DNA of 64,000 nucleotides, taken from assembly GCF_900109195.1 (NCBI RefSeq), contig NZ_FNZG01000002.1, positions 876,191 to 940,190 on the forward strand. The letters are read 5' to 3'. The DNA is from Pseudooceanicola nitratireducens. Lineage in GTDB: Bacteria; Pseudomonadota; Alphaproteobacteria; Rhodobacterales; Rhodobacteraceae. Below, piece by piece: positions 1-7,680 of the stretch (position 1 is the first letter of the stretch; each line of letters begins with the position of its first letter). The translations under genes and the position numbers were made by a program. The notes below the pieces were generated by a model that saw only the letters and a program-made list of their open reading frames with translations, searched no databases and was not told where the DNA came from.

Positions 1-103
1 TTCTGCATGTGCCATCCTGGGTCTCCTCCCTCTGCGCCCGAGAATTTCGTTTACAAGGAAACAATTTTCTGGGAAACAATCAATGCGAAAAATGAGGGAA
101 GCC

Positions 104-898
104 ATGTCCGACAGTGAATCCGACAAAGACATCGTCCTTTACGACCTGGATGGAGAGGTCGCGGTCATCACGCTGAACCGGCCCGAGAAACGCAATGCCG
201 TCAGCGACCGGGTGATCAAGGCCCTGGCTGCCGCCGTGGACCGCGCCCAGGAAGAAGCCAAGGCCGCCGTGATCTGCGGCAATGGCAAGCATTTCTGCGC
301 CGGTCTGGACCTGGCGGAACATGTCAAACGCTCTCCGATCGAGGGGGTGCACCATTCGCGCAGCTGGCACGCCGTCTTTGACCGGATCGAAGCGGGCAAG
401 ATCCCCTTCTTCAGCGCCCTGCACGGGGCCGTCGTGGGTGGCGGGCTTGAACTGGCGGCGGCGACGCATATTCGGGTGGCTGATGCGACGACCTTCTTCG
501 CGCTGCCCGAAGGCACGCGCGGTATTTTCGTCGGCGGTGGTGCCTCGGTTCGCGTCGGGCGGCTGTGCGGCGTGGCGCGGATGACAGACATGATGCTGAC
601 CGGGCGCACCGTCTCGGCCGAGCAGGGGGAGCATTGGAACCTGTGCCAATACGTCGTCGGCGAAGGCGAGGCGAAGGCATTTGCCATCGACCTGGCGCGC
701 AAGGCGGCGCAGAATGCCGAGATGTCGAATTATTCCATCATCCACGCGCTGCCGCGGGTCGGGGACATGTCGCGCGCCGACGGGCTGTTCCTGGAAAGCT
801 TCGTCGCTTCGATGGCCGCCTCCTCTCCGGAAGCCGAGGAGCGCCTGAATGCCTTCCTCAACAAAAGCGCGGCGCGCCTGTCGCATCCCGGCAAGTGA
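104..898 (+). CDS. Enoyl-CoA hydratase/isomerase (crotonase) family protein
   Basis: Crotonase-fold enzyme acting on acyl-CoA thioesters in the cytoplasm, probably hydration or a related step in side-chain degradation. Seen: the first oxyanion-hole motif HFCAGLDLAEH, the second GAVVGGGLELAAATH, and acidic residues in both the GGGLEL and ALPEGTRG segments, matching the two catalytic Glu positions of hydratases. The start at 104 is preferred over in-frame ATGs at 83 and 92 because GAGGG stands just before it; the protein is then 264 residues, normal for the family. It overlaps the next gene by GTGA. With the MarR and amidohydrolase genes it resembles phenylpropanoid (p-coumarate type) degradation clusters. 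That substrate is inferred; the fold is certain. Confidence 0.88.
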   Translation: MSDSESDKDIVLYDLDGEVAVITLNRPEKRNAVSDRVIKALAAAVDRAQEEAKAAVICGNGKHFCAGLDLAEHVKRSPIEGVHHSRSWHAVFDRIEAGKIPFFSALHGAVVGGGLELAAATHIRVADATTFFALPEGTRGIFVGGGASVRVGRLCGVARMTDMMLTGRTVSAEQGEHWNLCQYVVGEGEAKAFAIDLARKAAQNAEMSNYSIIHALPRVGDMSRADGLFLESFVASMAASSPEAEERLNAFLNKSAARLSHPGK

Positions 899-1374
899 GC
901 CGGGTGCAGCTGGTGGTCGACCGCTCGGACGAGGCCGAGCTGCGGCTGGGCCAACTGGCCGGGTCGCTTGGCTTCCTGTTCCGGGTCGGCCAGCTGGAAG
1001 TCTTTGACAATTTCTTCGACCAGCTGGGGAAATCCGGGCTGAAGCCGGGCGAATTCTCGGTCCTCTGGGTGGTGCATCTGAATCCGGGCGTGCGCCAGGG
1101 GGCGGTGGCCGAAAAGCTGCGGATCAAGCGGGCGCATATGACCAAGCTGGTGCGCAGCTTCGAAGAAGACGGGCTGATCGAACGCACAATCCCCGAAGGA
1201 GACCGCCGTGGGATCGAGCTGAGGCTGACCCGATCCGGCAGCGCTTTTGTCGAGGATCACGCGCAGGAGTTCTTTGACTACGCGCAAAGCGAAACCGACC
1301 GGCTTAGCCCCGATGAGGCGGCGCAACTGATTGCCCTGCTACAGAAATTCACCGGGCTGACCCCCGGTTCGTGA
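895..1374 (+). CDS. MarR-family transcriptional regulator
   Basis: Winged-helix MarR regulator of 159 residues. The start is taken as GTG 895, which overlaps the stop codon of the crotonase (GTGA); the open frame extends upstream but only as a shadow of that gene. Seen: a MarR helix-turn-helix around LNPGVRQGAVAEKLRIKRAHMTKLVRSFEEDGLIER followed by the wing EGDRRGIELRLT. Within one operon with a crotonase and an amidohydrolase it probably controls their expression in response to an aromatic CoA thioester, as CouR/FerR-type MarR proteins do. The ligand is inference. Confidence 0.85.
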   Translation: MSRVQLVVDRSDEAELRLGQLAGSLGFLFRVGQLEVFDNFFDQLGKSGLKPGEFSVLWVVHLNPGVRQGAVAEKLRIKRAHMTKLVRSFEEDGLIERTIPEGDRRGIELRLTRSGSAFVEDHAQEFFDYAQSETDRLSPDEAAQLIALLQKFTGLTPGS

Positions 1375-1405
1375 CGTATGCGCCACGGCGCAGAGGAGGA
1401 GAGAC

Positions 1406-2287
1406 ATGAATTTTGACGAGTTGATCGCCATCGACATCCACACCCATGCAGAGGAACCCTGCAACCACGGGCGGGACGACGGCTATAACGAATTTCAGGC
1501 CGGCATGGCCAAGTATTTCCGCAACCCCGCCGGGGCCGAGGGCATGCTGCCGACCGTGCCACAGACCGCCGAGTATTTCCGTGAACGCAAGATCGGCGCG
1601 GTGATCTTCCCCGTGGATGCGGAACGCGAGACGGGGTTCAAACGCTACAGCAACGAAGAAGTCGCCCAGCTCTGTGCCGAGAATGACGACATCCTGATCC
1701 CCTTCGCCTCGATCGACCCGCACAAGGGCAAGGCGGGGGTGCGCGAAGTGCGGCGTCTGGTTCGCGATTTCGGCGTGCGCGGGTTCAAGTTCCACCCCAC
1801 GATGCAGGGCTTCTGGCCGAACGATCACAAGATCGCCTATGAAATGTATCAGGCGATCGAGGAAGAGGGCGCGATTGCCCTATTCCACACCGGGCAGACC
1901 GGCGTGGGATCGGGGATGCGCGGCGGCATGGGGATGCGGCTGAAGTATTCGAACCCGGTGCACGTCGATGACGTGGCCGTGGATTTCCCCGACATGAAGA
2001 TCATCCTGGCGCATCCATCCTTCCCCTGGACCGAGGAAGGCCTGATGGTCGCGACCCACAAGCCGAACGTCTATATCGACATGTCCGGCTGGTCACCCAA
2101 GTACTTCCCCGAGATCTTCATCAAGTATGCCAACACGATCCTGAAGAAGAAGATGCTGTTCGGGTCCGATTGGCCCGCGATCACGCCCGACCGCTGGCTG
2201 AAGGATTTCGAAGAGATCCCGATCAAGGACGAGGTGCGCCCGCTGATCCTGAAGGAAAACGCCATGCGTCTGCTGGGCGCGGCCTGA
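1406..2287 (+). CDS. Amidohydrolase family protein, probable aryl-ketoacyl-CoA hydrolase
   Basis: Metal-dependent TIM-barrel hydrolase of the amidohydrolase_2 family, 293 residues. Seen: N-terminal metal motif DIHTHAE, central FKFHPTMQ and ALFHTGQTG, a further His in ILAHPSFPW, and the late catalytic Asp in LFGSDWPAITP. The ribosome site GGAGGAG precedes ATG 1406. Enzymes of this appearance, next to a crotonase and a MarR regulator, include the 4-hydroxyphenyl-beta-ketoacyl-CoA hydrolases of p-hydroxycinnamate degradation, so a role in shortening an aromatic side chain is the best guess. A decarboxylase of the ACMSD type is an alternative. Family is secure, substrate is not. Confidence 0.82.
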   Translation: MNFDELIAIDIHTHAEEPCNHGRDDGYNEFQAGMAKYFRNPAGAEGMLPTVPQTAEYFRERKIGAVIFPVDAERETGFKRYSNEEVAQLCAENDDILIPFASIDPHKGKAGVREVRRLVRDFGVRGFKFHPTMQGFWPNDHKIAYEMYQAIEEEGAIALFHTGQTGVGSGMRGGMGMRLKYSNPVHVDDVAVDFPDMKIILAHPSFPWTEEGLMVATHKPNVYIDMSGWSPKYFPEIFIKYANTILKKKMLFGSDWPAITPDRWLKDFEEIPIKDEVRPLILKENAMRLLGAA

Positions 2288-2398
2288 GGGATCTGCGCAG
2301 CCCGGCCGGTGGATGCGCTGTATCCGTCTGGTCAAGGAATTCGTGAAGGTGGCATAAGATCCGTGAACTTTGCGGATTTGACTGAAACTGCACGTGTA

Positions 2399-2440
2399 GA
2401 ACCCCCTGTCGCCCTCGGGCGGCGGGGGTTTGTCTTTTCT
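2399..2440 (+). terminator. Rho-independent terminator
   Basis: Downstream of the amidohydrolase gene, an AACCCCC arm followed by GTCGCCC pairs with GGGCGGC and GGGGGTT around a short TCG loop, with one bulged base, then TGTCTTTTCT. This closes the 104-2287 operon. Confidence 0.8.
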
Positions 2441-2533
2441 GATTTTCTTTTTGCGCGTTAATCGGATGGAAAGGTTCCGGGGCTTTAATCTTTGTTACCG
2501 GGACTAGGCCCGGCAGACATTCGGAACAGCACC

Positions 2534-2950
2534 ATGATGCAAACGGAAAGTGCCATGCCACCGGCAGAGGTGGCCCGCGTGAGCCAGGTCGCGCTGTCCC
2601 CGACGCAGAAGCAAATCGTGGACAAGATGCTGGCCAGGACCGACACGACCAGTCGCCCTGCGGCCACAAGTTCAGAGGAAACAACAGGCGCGACGGTGGT
2701 CAAACTGCCGCTGCGCGACACGGGCCAGGCCCAGGGGCAAAGCGCCCCGCGTGACACGGCCCGCGTGAACCGCCACGCGCCGGGGTGGCCTGACAGCCCG
2801 CAGGTTCAGACGCTGGCTTCGATCGTGGCCGAGGTGCTGGCGGATACCGACGACATCCCGCCGGAAGAGGATTTCACCACGATGCTCTTGCAGAAGCTGG
2901 AAGAAGCGGGGCTCGATACCTCGCGGCCGATCGTGGATTTCTACGCCTGA
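2534..2950 (+). CDS. Hypothetical protein, 138 residues
   Basis: Not recognised. Two tandem ATG codons at 2534 and 2537; the first is chosen. The protein is hydrophilic and Pro/Thr/Ser-rich in its first 90 residues, with no signal peptide or membrane segment, and has a more ordered acidic C-terminal part (about 95-138) predicted by eye to form helices: VQTLASIVAEVLADTDD then FTTMLLQKLEEAGLD. It stands alone between a terminator and the convergent acuI gene. The upstream spacer is AT-richer (TTTTCTTTTTGCG), which may hold its promoter. GC-rich third positions support coding; function unknown. Confidence 0.5.
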   Translation: MMQTESAMPPAEVARVSQVALSPTQKQIVDKMLARTDTTSRPAATSSEETTGATVVKLPLRDTGQAQGQSAPRDTARVNRHAPGWPDSPQVQTLASIVAEVLADTDDIPPEEDFTTMLLQKLEEAGLDTSRPIVDFYA

Positions 2951-3023
2951 CGACCAGGGGCCAGGGCGCGGTCCATGCCCCCGGAGCGATCCGGGGACAG
3001 GCCTTTGTTGTCGTGGGCTGGCG

Positions 3024-4019
3024 TCAGGATACAGCAAACACCAGGCGGCCGCGCACCTTGCCGTCGATCAGGTCGGCGGCCAGCTGGTCGACGTTGCGAA
3101 TGTCGGCCTCTTGGGTGATCTCGGCCAGTTTCGCGCGGTCCAGATGCTTGTCCAGCAGGGCATAGGCGGCTTCGCGACGGGCCTTGGGGGCCATGACGCT
3201 GTCGACCCCGGCCAGGGTCACGCCGCGCAGGATAAAGGGCATCACGGTCGCGGGCAGGTCAAAGCCCTGCGCCAGGCCACAGGCGGCGACGGTGCCGTCG
3301 TATTTGACCTGCGACAGCACGTTGGCCAGCGTGGTGGAGCCGACGGAATCGACCGCACCGGCGTATAGTTCTTTGTCCAGGGGACGGCCCTTGCCGGAAA
3401 GGGTGTTGCGATCGACGATCTCACTTGCGCCCAGGCCGCGCAGATAGGGTTCTTCTTCGGCACGCCCGGTCGAGGCGGCGACGGTGAAGCCCATCGACGA
3501 CAGCAGCGAAATGGCAAAGGAGCCCACGCCGCCGGATGCGCCGGTGACCAGTACCGTGCCGCTTTCCGGGGTCAGGCCCGCATCCAGCAGGCGCTGCACG
3601 CAAAGCGCTGCGGTATAGCCGCCGGTGCCGATGGCCATGCATTCCGCACCGGACAGGCCGGCGGGCTTTTTCAGCAGCCAGTCGGACTTCATCCGGGCAT
3701 AGGTCGCATAGCCGCCCCAGTGCACCTCTCCGACGCCCCAGCCGTTCATGATGACCTCATCCCCGACGGCGTAGTCGGGGCTGTCCGAGGCCACGACCTC
3801 TCCGGCGATGTCGATGCCGGGGACCATGGGAAAGCGACGAACCACGGGGCTTTTGCCGGTGATGGCCAGCGCATCTTTGTAGTTCATCGTCGTGTGGCGC
3901 ACGCGGATGGTCACATCCCCTTCGGGCAGGTCATCGGTGCTGACCTGGGTCCAGCCGCCAGACTGCTGTTTGGTTTCCTCATCGCGGGTGATGACGTAGG
4001 CGTCGAATGTCTCGGACAT
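3024..4019 (-). CDS. acuI: Acryloyl-CoA reductase (YhdH/AcuI family)
   Basis: NADPH-dependent medium-chain reductase of 331 residues that reduces acryloyl-CoA to propanoyl-CoA, detoxifying acrylate formed from DMSP or 3-hydroxypropanoate. Seen: quinone-oxidoreductase type N-terminal domain with TTMNYKDALAITGKSP and PGIDIAGEV, the nucleotide-binding motif VTGASGGVGSFAI at about 150, and the family C-terminal segment GKVRGRLVF. No zinc ligands are evident, as is usual for this group. Read from ATG 4019 with AGGAGAT upstream. It is transcribed with nothing else obvious; no DMSP lyase or acuK/R is in the window, so the in vivo source of acryloyl-CoA is unknown. Confidence 0.87.
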   Translation of the reverse strand: MSETFDAYVITRDEETKQQSGGWTQVSTDDLPEGDVTIRVRHTTMNYKDALAITGKSPVVRRFPMVPGIDIAGEVVASDSPDYAVGDEVIMNGWGVGEVHWGGYATYARMKSDWLLKKPAGLSGAECMAIGTGGYTAALCVQRLLDAGLTPESGTVLVTGASGGVGSFAISLLSSMGFTVAASTGRAEEEPYLRGLGASEIVDRNTLSGKGRPLDKELYAGAVDSVGSTTLANVLSQVKYDGTVAACGLAQGFDLPATVMPFILRGVTLAGVDSVMAPKARREAAYALLDKHLDRAKLAEITQEADIRNVDQLAADLIDGKVRGRLVFAVS

Positions 4020-4100
4020 GATATCTCCTCTTCCTTGTGGAATCGTTAGCGCGATCCCCGTGGCAGGTCGAGTCGATGATCCGGACGCCTGATCGGTCAG

Positions 4101-4550
4101 CTATTCGGGGGCGAAGGCCGTGGCCTTGGCCGCAAGGGCGATGAACTGGTCGTATTCCTGCGCGGTCAGGCCGGGCAGGATGCGGGCTTGCAGCGCCTCG
4201 ACCACTGGGGTCATCGCCGCCACCAGCGCCGCGCCCTCATCCGTCAACGTCAGTTCCCGCGCACGCTTGTCGCGGCGGCTGACCTGGCGGGCGATCAGAC
4301 CCTTCTGTTCCAGCCGGTCGATCACCGACCCCACGGTGGCGCGGTCCTTGGCGATGGCCTCGGCCAGGCGGGCCTGATCGATGCCGTTGTTTTCCCGCAA
4401 GGCATCCAGCGCAACGAATTGCACCGGGGTCAGATCGAATCCCGCGGCCCGGGTTTCTTCGGTGAAGACCCGCGTGGACAGCTGGTGAAGCCGCCGGATC
4501 AGGTGGCCGGGCAGGGCAGAGCTGCGGGTTTTGATCGGGGTATCGTTCAT
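4101..4550 (-). CDS. MarR-family regulator of mobA (MobR-like)
   Basis: MarR winged-helix protein, 149 residues, with HTH region GIDQARLAEAIAKDRATVGSVIDRLEQKGLIAR and wing DKRARELTLTDEG. It is divergent from the mobA homologue, and a perfect inverted repeat lies between the two start codons. In Comamonas, mobA is repressed by the MarR protein MobR, which responds to 3-hydroxybenzoate; the same arrangement here suggests the same job. Role by analogy, family by motif. Confidence 0.85.
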   Translation of the reverse strand: MNDTPIKTRSSALPGHLIRRLHQLSTRVFTEETRAAGFDLTPVQFVALDALRENNGIDQARLAEAIAKDRATVGSVIDRLEQKGLIARQVSRRDKRARELTLTDEGAALVAAMTPVVEALQARILPGLTAQEYDQFIALAAKATAFAPE

Positions 4551-4573
4551 CGTGCTCAGGGGTTTAGCAGATG

Positions 4574-4593
4574 ATGATATCTAGGCATATCAT
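4574..4593. promoter_or_regulatory. Palindromic MarR operator between marR and mobA
   Basis: Perfect 7-bp inverted repeat ATGATAT-ctaggc-ATATCAT, placed 24 bp upstream of the marR start and 64 bp before the mobA start. It lies just before a TTGACC hexamer, as expected for a repressor site acting on both directions. Confidence 0.65.
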
Positions 4594-4598
4594 TTTTC

Positions 4599-4650
4599 TT
4601 GACCGGGCGGGGTGCTGTTATTTAGTAAGTGTACATATCAAATAGGAGGA
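4599..4650 (+). promoter_or_regulatory. Candidate mobA promoter and ribosome binding site
   Basis: TTGACC at 4599-4604 is followed after 17 bp by TTAGTA at 4622 (weak -10), then a strong AGGAGGA at 4644-4650 that fixes the mobA start at 4657 rather than the in-frame upstream start at 4612. Confidence 0.5.
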
Positions 4651-4656
4651 TCCCCC

Positions 4657-6519
4657 ATGCAGTACCACCTGAACGGTTTCAAGCCCGGCGATCCGACCCT
4701 TCACGATGCCGCTCCAGGGCGCAGCCTGGATGCGCCGATGCCTGCCGAACTGGACGTGCTGATCGTGGGGTGCGGACCCGCAGGGCTGACCCTGGCGGCG
4801 CAGCTGGCGGGGTTTTCGGACATCACGACCCGTATCGTCGAACGCAAGCCCGGCCCGATCGAGCGGGGGCAGGCCGACGGGATCTCCTGCCGGTCGATGG
4901 AGATGTTCAACGCCTTCGGTTTCGCCCACACGATCCTGGCGCAAGGCCATGATGTGCGGGAAACGACCTTCTGGAAGACCGGCGATCAGAAGCTGGAACG
5001 CATCGGCCGCGTCCAGGATGTTCAGGACGGGCTGTCCGAGATGCCGCACATGATCATGAACCAGGCCCGCGTGCATGACATGTACCTGGAGATCATGCGC
5101 AAATCGCCCTCGCGTCTGGTGCCGGACTACGGGACCGAGATCGCGGACCTGACCGTGGACGACACCGGCGACCACCCCGTCCGCGTCACCCTGCGCCATG
5201 TCGACACGCGCGAGGAACAGCAGATCCGCGCCCGCTATGTCGTGGGCTGCGACGGGGCGCGCAGCACCGTGCGCAAGGCGATCGGGCGAGAGCTGGTCGG
5301 CGACAGCGCCAACAAGGCCTGGGGGGTGATGGACGTGCTCTGCACCACCGATTTTCCCGACATCCGCAACAAGACGCTGATCCAGTCGGTGACCCAGGGC
5401 AACCTGCTGATCATCCCGCGCGAGGGCGGCTACCTGGTGCGCTTCTACATCGAGATGGACAAGCTGGCCGAAGGCGAACGTGTCGCTGGCCGCAACATCC
5501 AGGTCGAAGAGCTGATCGCCGCCGCACAGCGCATTTTTGCGCCCTATGTACTTGATGTGAAAGACGTGGTCTGGTGGTCGGTCTATGAGATCGGCCAACG
5601 GCTGACAGATGCTTTCGATGACGCCCGCGACGGCGCGCAGCCGCGTGTTTTTATCGCCGGCGACGCCTGTCACACCCATTCGCCCAAGGCCGGGCAGGGG
5701 ATGAATGTCTCGATGGGGGATGCCTTCAACCTGGGCTGGAAACTGGTCAGTGTGCTGACCGGGCGCGCCGCACCTGAGCTTCTGAAAAGCTATTCGCAGG
5801 AACGTCAGGCGGTGGCGCAGGACCTAATCGACTTTGACCGGGAATGGTCGCGGATCATGTCCGAACGCCCCTCGGGAGAGGAAGGCGAGACGCCCAAATT
5901 CCAGAAGTATTTCATCGAGCACGGCCGCTATACGGCAGGCATGTCAGTCACTTATCCGCCCTCGGCCCTGACCGGCGATGCCAGGCATCAGGCACTGGCC
6001 CCGGGGTTCGAGATCGGCACGCGGTTCCATTCCGCCCCGGTCATCCGGCTGGCCGATGCCAAGCCGCTGCACCTGGGCCACGTGGTCCAGGCCGACGCGC
6101 GTTGGCGGGTCTTTGCCTTTGCCGGGGCGGGCGATCGCGGCGGTCCGGATGGTGGCATCGCCCGGCTTTGCGCGGCACTCGGGGCCCCGGGGTCCTGTCT
6201 GACCCGCAGCCTGCGCGCGGGCGAGGATATTGATCGTCTCATCGATCTGCGCGCGGTGTTTCAGCCAGGTTTCCGGGATCTGGCGCTGGAAGAGATGCCC
6301 GCGCTTCTGACCCCGGCCAAGGGGCGGTTCGGCCTGAAAGACTACGAAAAGATCTTCTGCGCGGATCCCGCGGCGGACATCTTTGACATGCGCGGCATCG
6401 ACCGGAAGGTCGGTGCGCTGGTCGTGGTGCGACCCGACCAATATGTTGCGAATGTGCTGCCACTGGATGCGGTCGAGGATCTGAACCGCTTTTTCCAAGG
6501 GGTATTTCTGTCCGCTTGA
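4657..6519 (+). CDS. mobA: 3-hydroxybenzoate 4-monooxygenase
   Basis: FAD-dependent aromatic hydroxylase, 620 residues, converting 3-hydroxybenzoate to protocatechuate with NADPH and oxygen. Seen: FAD motif VLIVGCGPAGLTLAAQLA near residue 33, the NADPH/FAD segment ARYVVGCDGARSTVRKAIGR, and the GD motif VFIAGDACHTHSPKAGQGMN. A C-terminal thioredoxin-like domain is typical of the phenol hydroxylase group. Stretches such as MQYHLNGFKPG at the N-terminus and GALVVVRPDQYVA near the end closely recall Comamonas MobA. The divergent MarR gene supports the assignment. No protocatechuate ring-cleavage genes are in the window. Confidence 0.85.
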   Translation: MQYHLNGFKPGDPTLHDAAPGRSLDAPMPAELDVLIVGCGPAGLTLAAQLAGFSDITTRIVERKPGPIERGQADGISCRSMEMFNAFGFAHTILAQGHDVRETTFWKTGDQKLERIGRVQDVQDGLSEMPHMIMNQARVHDMYLEIMRKSPSRLVPDYGTEIADLTVDDTGDHPVRVTLRHVDTREEQQIRARYVVGCDGARSTVRKAIGRELVGDSANKAWGVMDVLCTTDFPDIRNKTLIQSVTQGNLLIIPREGGYLVRFYIEMDKLAEGERVAGRNIQVEELIAAAQRIFAPYVLDVKDVVWWSVYEIGQRLTDAFDDARDGAQPRVFIAGDACHTHSPKAGQGMNVSMGDAFNLGWKLVSVLTGRAAPELLKSYSQERQAVAQDLIDFDREWSRIMSERPSGEEGETPKFQKYFIEHGRYTAGMSVTYPPSALTGDARHQALAPGFEIGTRFHSAPVIRLADAKPLHLGHVVQADARWRVFAFAGAGDRGGPDGGIARLCAALGAPGSCLTRSLRAGEDIDRLIDLRAVFQPGFRDLALEEMPALLTPAKGRFGLKDYEKIFCADPAADIFDMRGIDRKVGALVVVRPDQYVANVLPLDAVEDLNRFFQGVFLSA

Positions 6520-6541
6520 TCTTGCAAAGGTTGCAAAATCG

Positions 6542-7027
6542 TCAGTCGGTTTCTGCCAGAAGCTTTGCAAGGCCGGCCTCAAGCTGGGCGAAGGCGGGGC
6601 CAAGCCGCTCCTCGATCTGGGCCTGATGGGCGCGGGCCATGGGCAGAATCCGCGCCATCAAGGCGTGGCCCTCCGGGGTAAGGGCCAGGATCACCAGGCG
6701 GCGGTCTTCGGGGTTTTCACGACGCTCGATCAGCCCGGCCTCGCGCAGGCGTTTTGCCGCGCGCGACACTTCGTATTTCTCCATGGCGACACGGGCTTCG
6801 ATATCCCGGACCGAGACTTTGCCTGAATGCGCCAGATGCACCATCACCCGCCACTCGGGGATCGTGATGCCGAAGCGGTCGCGATACTGGCGGGCCAGTT
6901 CGTCGCTGGTGCGTTTGGCGGCCACCGCCAGCCGATAGGGCGTAAAGGCGAACAAATCGAACTCGGGCAGCGGCGGCAGGTCGGTTGAGGGCGTGTCGGT
7001 CATGGGGTCCGGGGCTGTCTGAAACAT
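6542..7027 (-). CDS. MarR-family transcriptional regulator
   Basis: MarR regulator of up to 161 residues; an internal ATG at 7003 (MTDTPSTDL) is an equally likely start. Seen: GITIPEWRVMVHLAHSG, HTH VRDIEARVAMEKYEVSRAAKRL and wing NPEDRRLVILALT. It is convergent with mobA, ending 22 bp from that stop codon, and is followed upstream by a long gene-free stretch. Target unknown; candidates are aromatic genes on either side. Confidence 0.82.
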   Translation of the reverse strand: MFQTAPDPMTDTPSTDLPPLPEFDLFAFTPYRLAVAAKRTSDELARQYRDRFGITIPEWRVMVHLAHSGKVSVRDIEARVAMEKYEVSRAAKRLREAGLIERRENPEDRRLVILALTPEGHALMARILPMARAHQAQIEERLGPAFAQLEAGLAKLLAETD

Positions 7028-7680
7028 CTTCTCGGGGCAGGGCCCAGGGTTGGGCCCAAGGGTGGCAGGAACATCATTGCAGGTGCAATGGCTATTTGCG
7101 CTATTGGGGCAATTCGACCCGGGTGCCGATCAGCCTTGGCCTTGGTTGGCGTTGACCTTGTCGGGGCGGTCGGGGTCGGGTTCGAAATCCTCAATCACAA
7201 CGTGGTCGGGGGGTAGGACCCAAGACGAAGGCACTGCTGCCGGACCGTTCGATCGGATTAAGAGGGTGCGCGCACGCGGTTTTCATCCTGTAGTAATAGC
7301 GCAGGGCGGCGAAGTCGGGCTTCTGGCTCTCTGGGCAAGCGGTAAAACAGGTGAGACTGCGTTAGCCGTGCCCTTCCCGAAATCGGTCGTTGTGCCGTTT
7401 CCAATTGCGGTCGGAAGTCGCCGTCGTCGGCGAAAATGAATGTGTCCGGTGAAGGGTTGGAGCCTGTACTTCATCCATTTTCCTCGTTTCTGGGATGTCC
7501 CATTTTCAACATTATAACCGTCGCTCGAGGTTTCTGCCGGATCTTACGGTACAGGGGGCGGGGTGCGCGACGATGAGGCGGTGATACCTGAATTGCTATC
7601 ATTCAATTTGAATATAGTATTTTATTTGCGATCATTGGAGGAGTAGCACAACCGGATAGCCGTTGATGAAGGAGGAGACG
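7028..7680. other. 650-bp gene-poor spacer
   Basis: No open frame here looks like a real protein: the frames at 7050-7439 (+) and 7283-7474 (-) are low-complexity and matched to nothing known. Base composition drops toward A/T at 7570-7640, which fits a promoter region for the operon starting at 7681 and contains the LysR-like element. The middle part may be decayed coding sequence, but no family could be recognised. Confidence 0.5.
7583..7600. promoter_or_regulatory. Candidate LysR-type operator, GATAC-N8-CTATC
   Basis: GATACCTGAATTGCTATC, about 80 bp before the acyl-CoA dehydrogenase start. The same pattern, GATAC-N8-GTATC, occurs at 14832-14849 beside the LysR gene that closes this operon, suggesting that this LysR acts at both places. 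Confidence 0.45.

Noticed and set aside
80-886. Long minus-strand open frame opposite the crotonase
   Set aside because: It mirrors a well-supported gene; such long antisense frames are common in GC-rich DNA and the translation is low in structure.
7050-7439. Small plus-strand frame in the spacer before the acyl-CoA dehydrogenase
   Set aside because: Low complexity, ends in Arg repeats, no ribosome site and no similarity.
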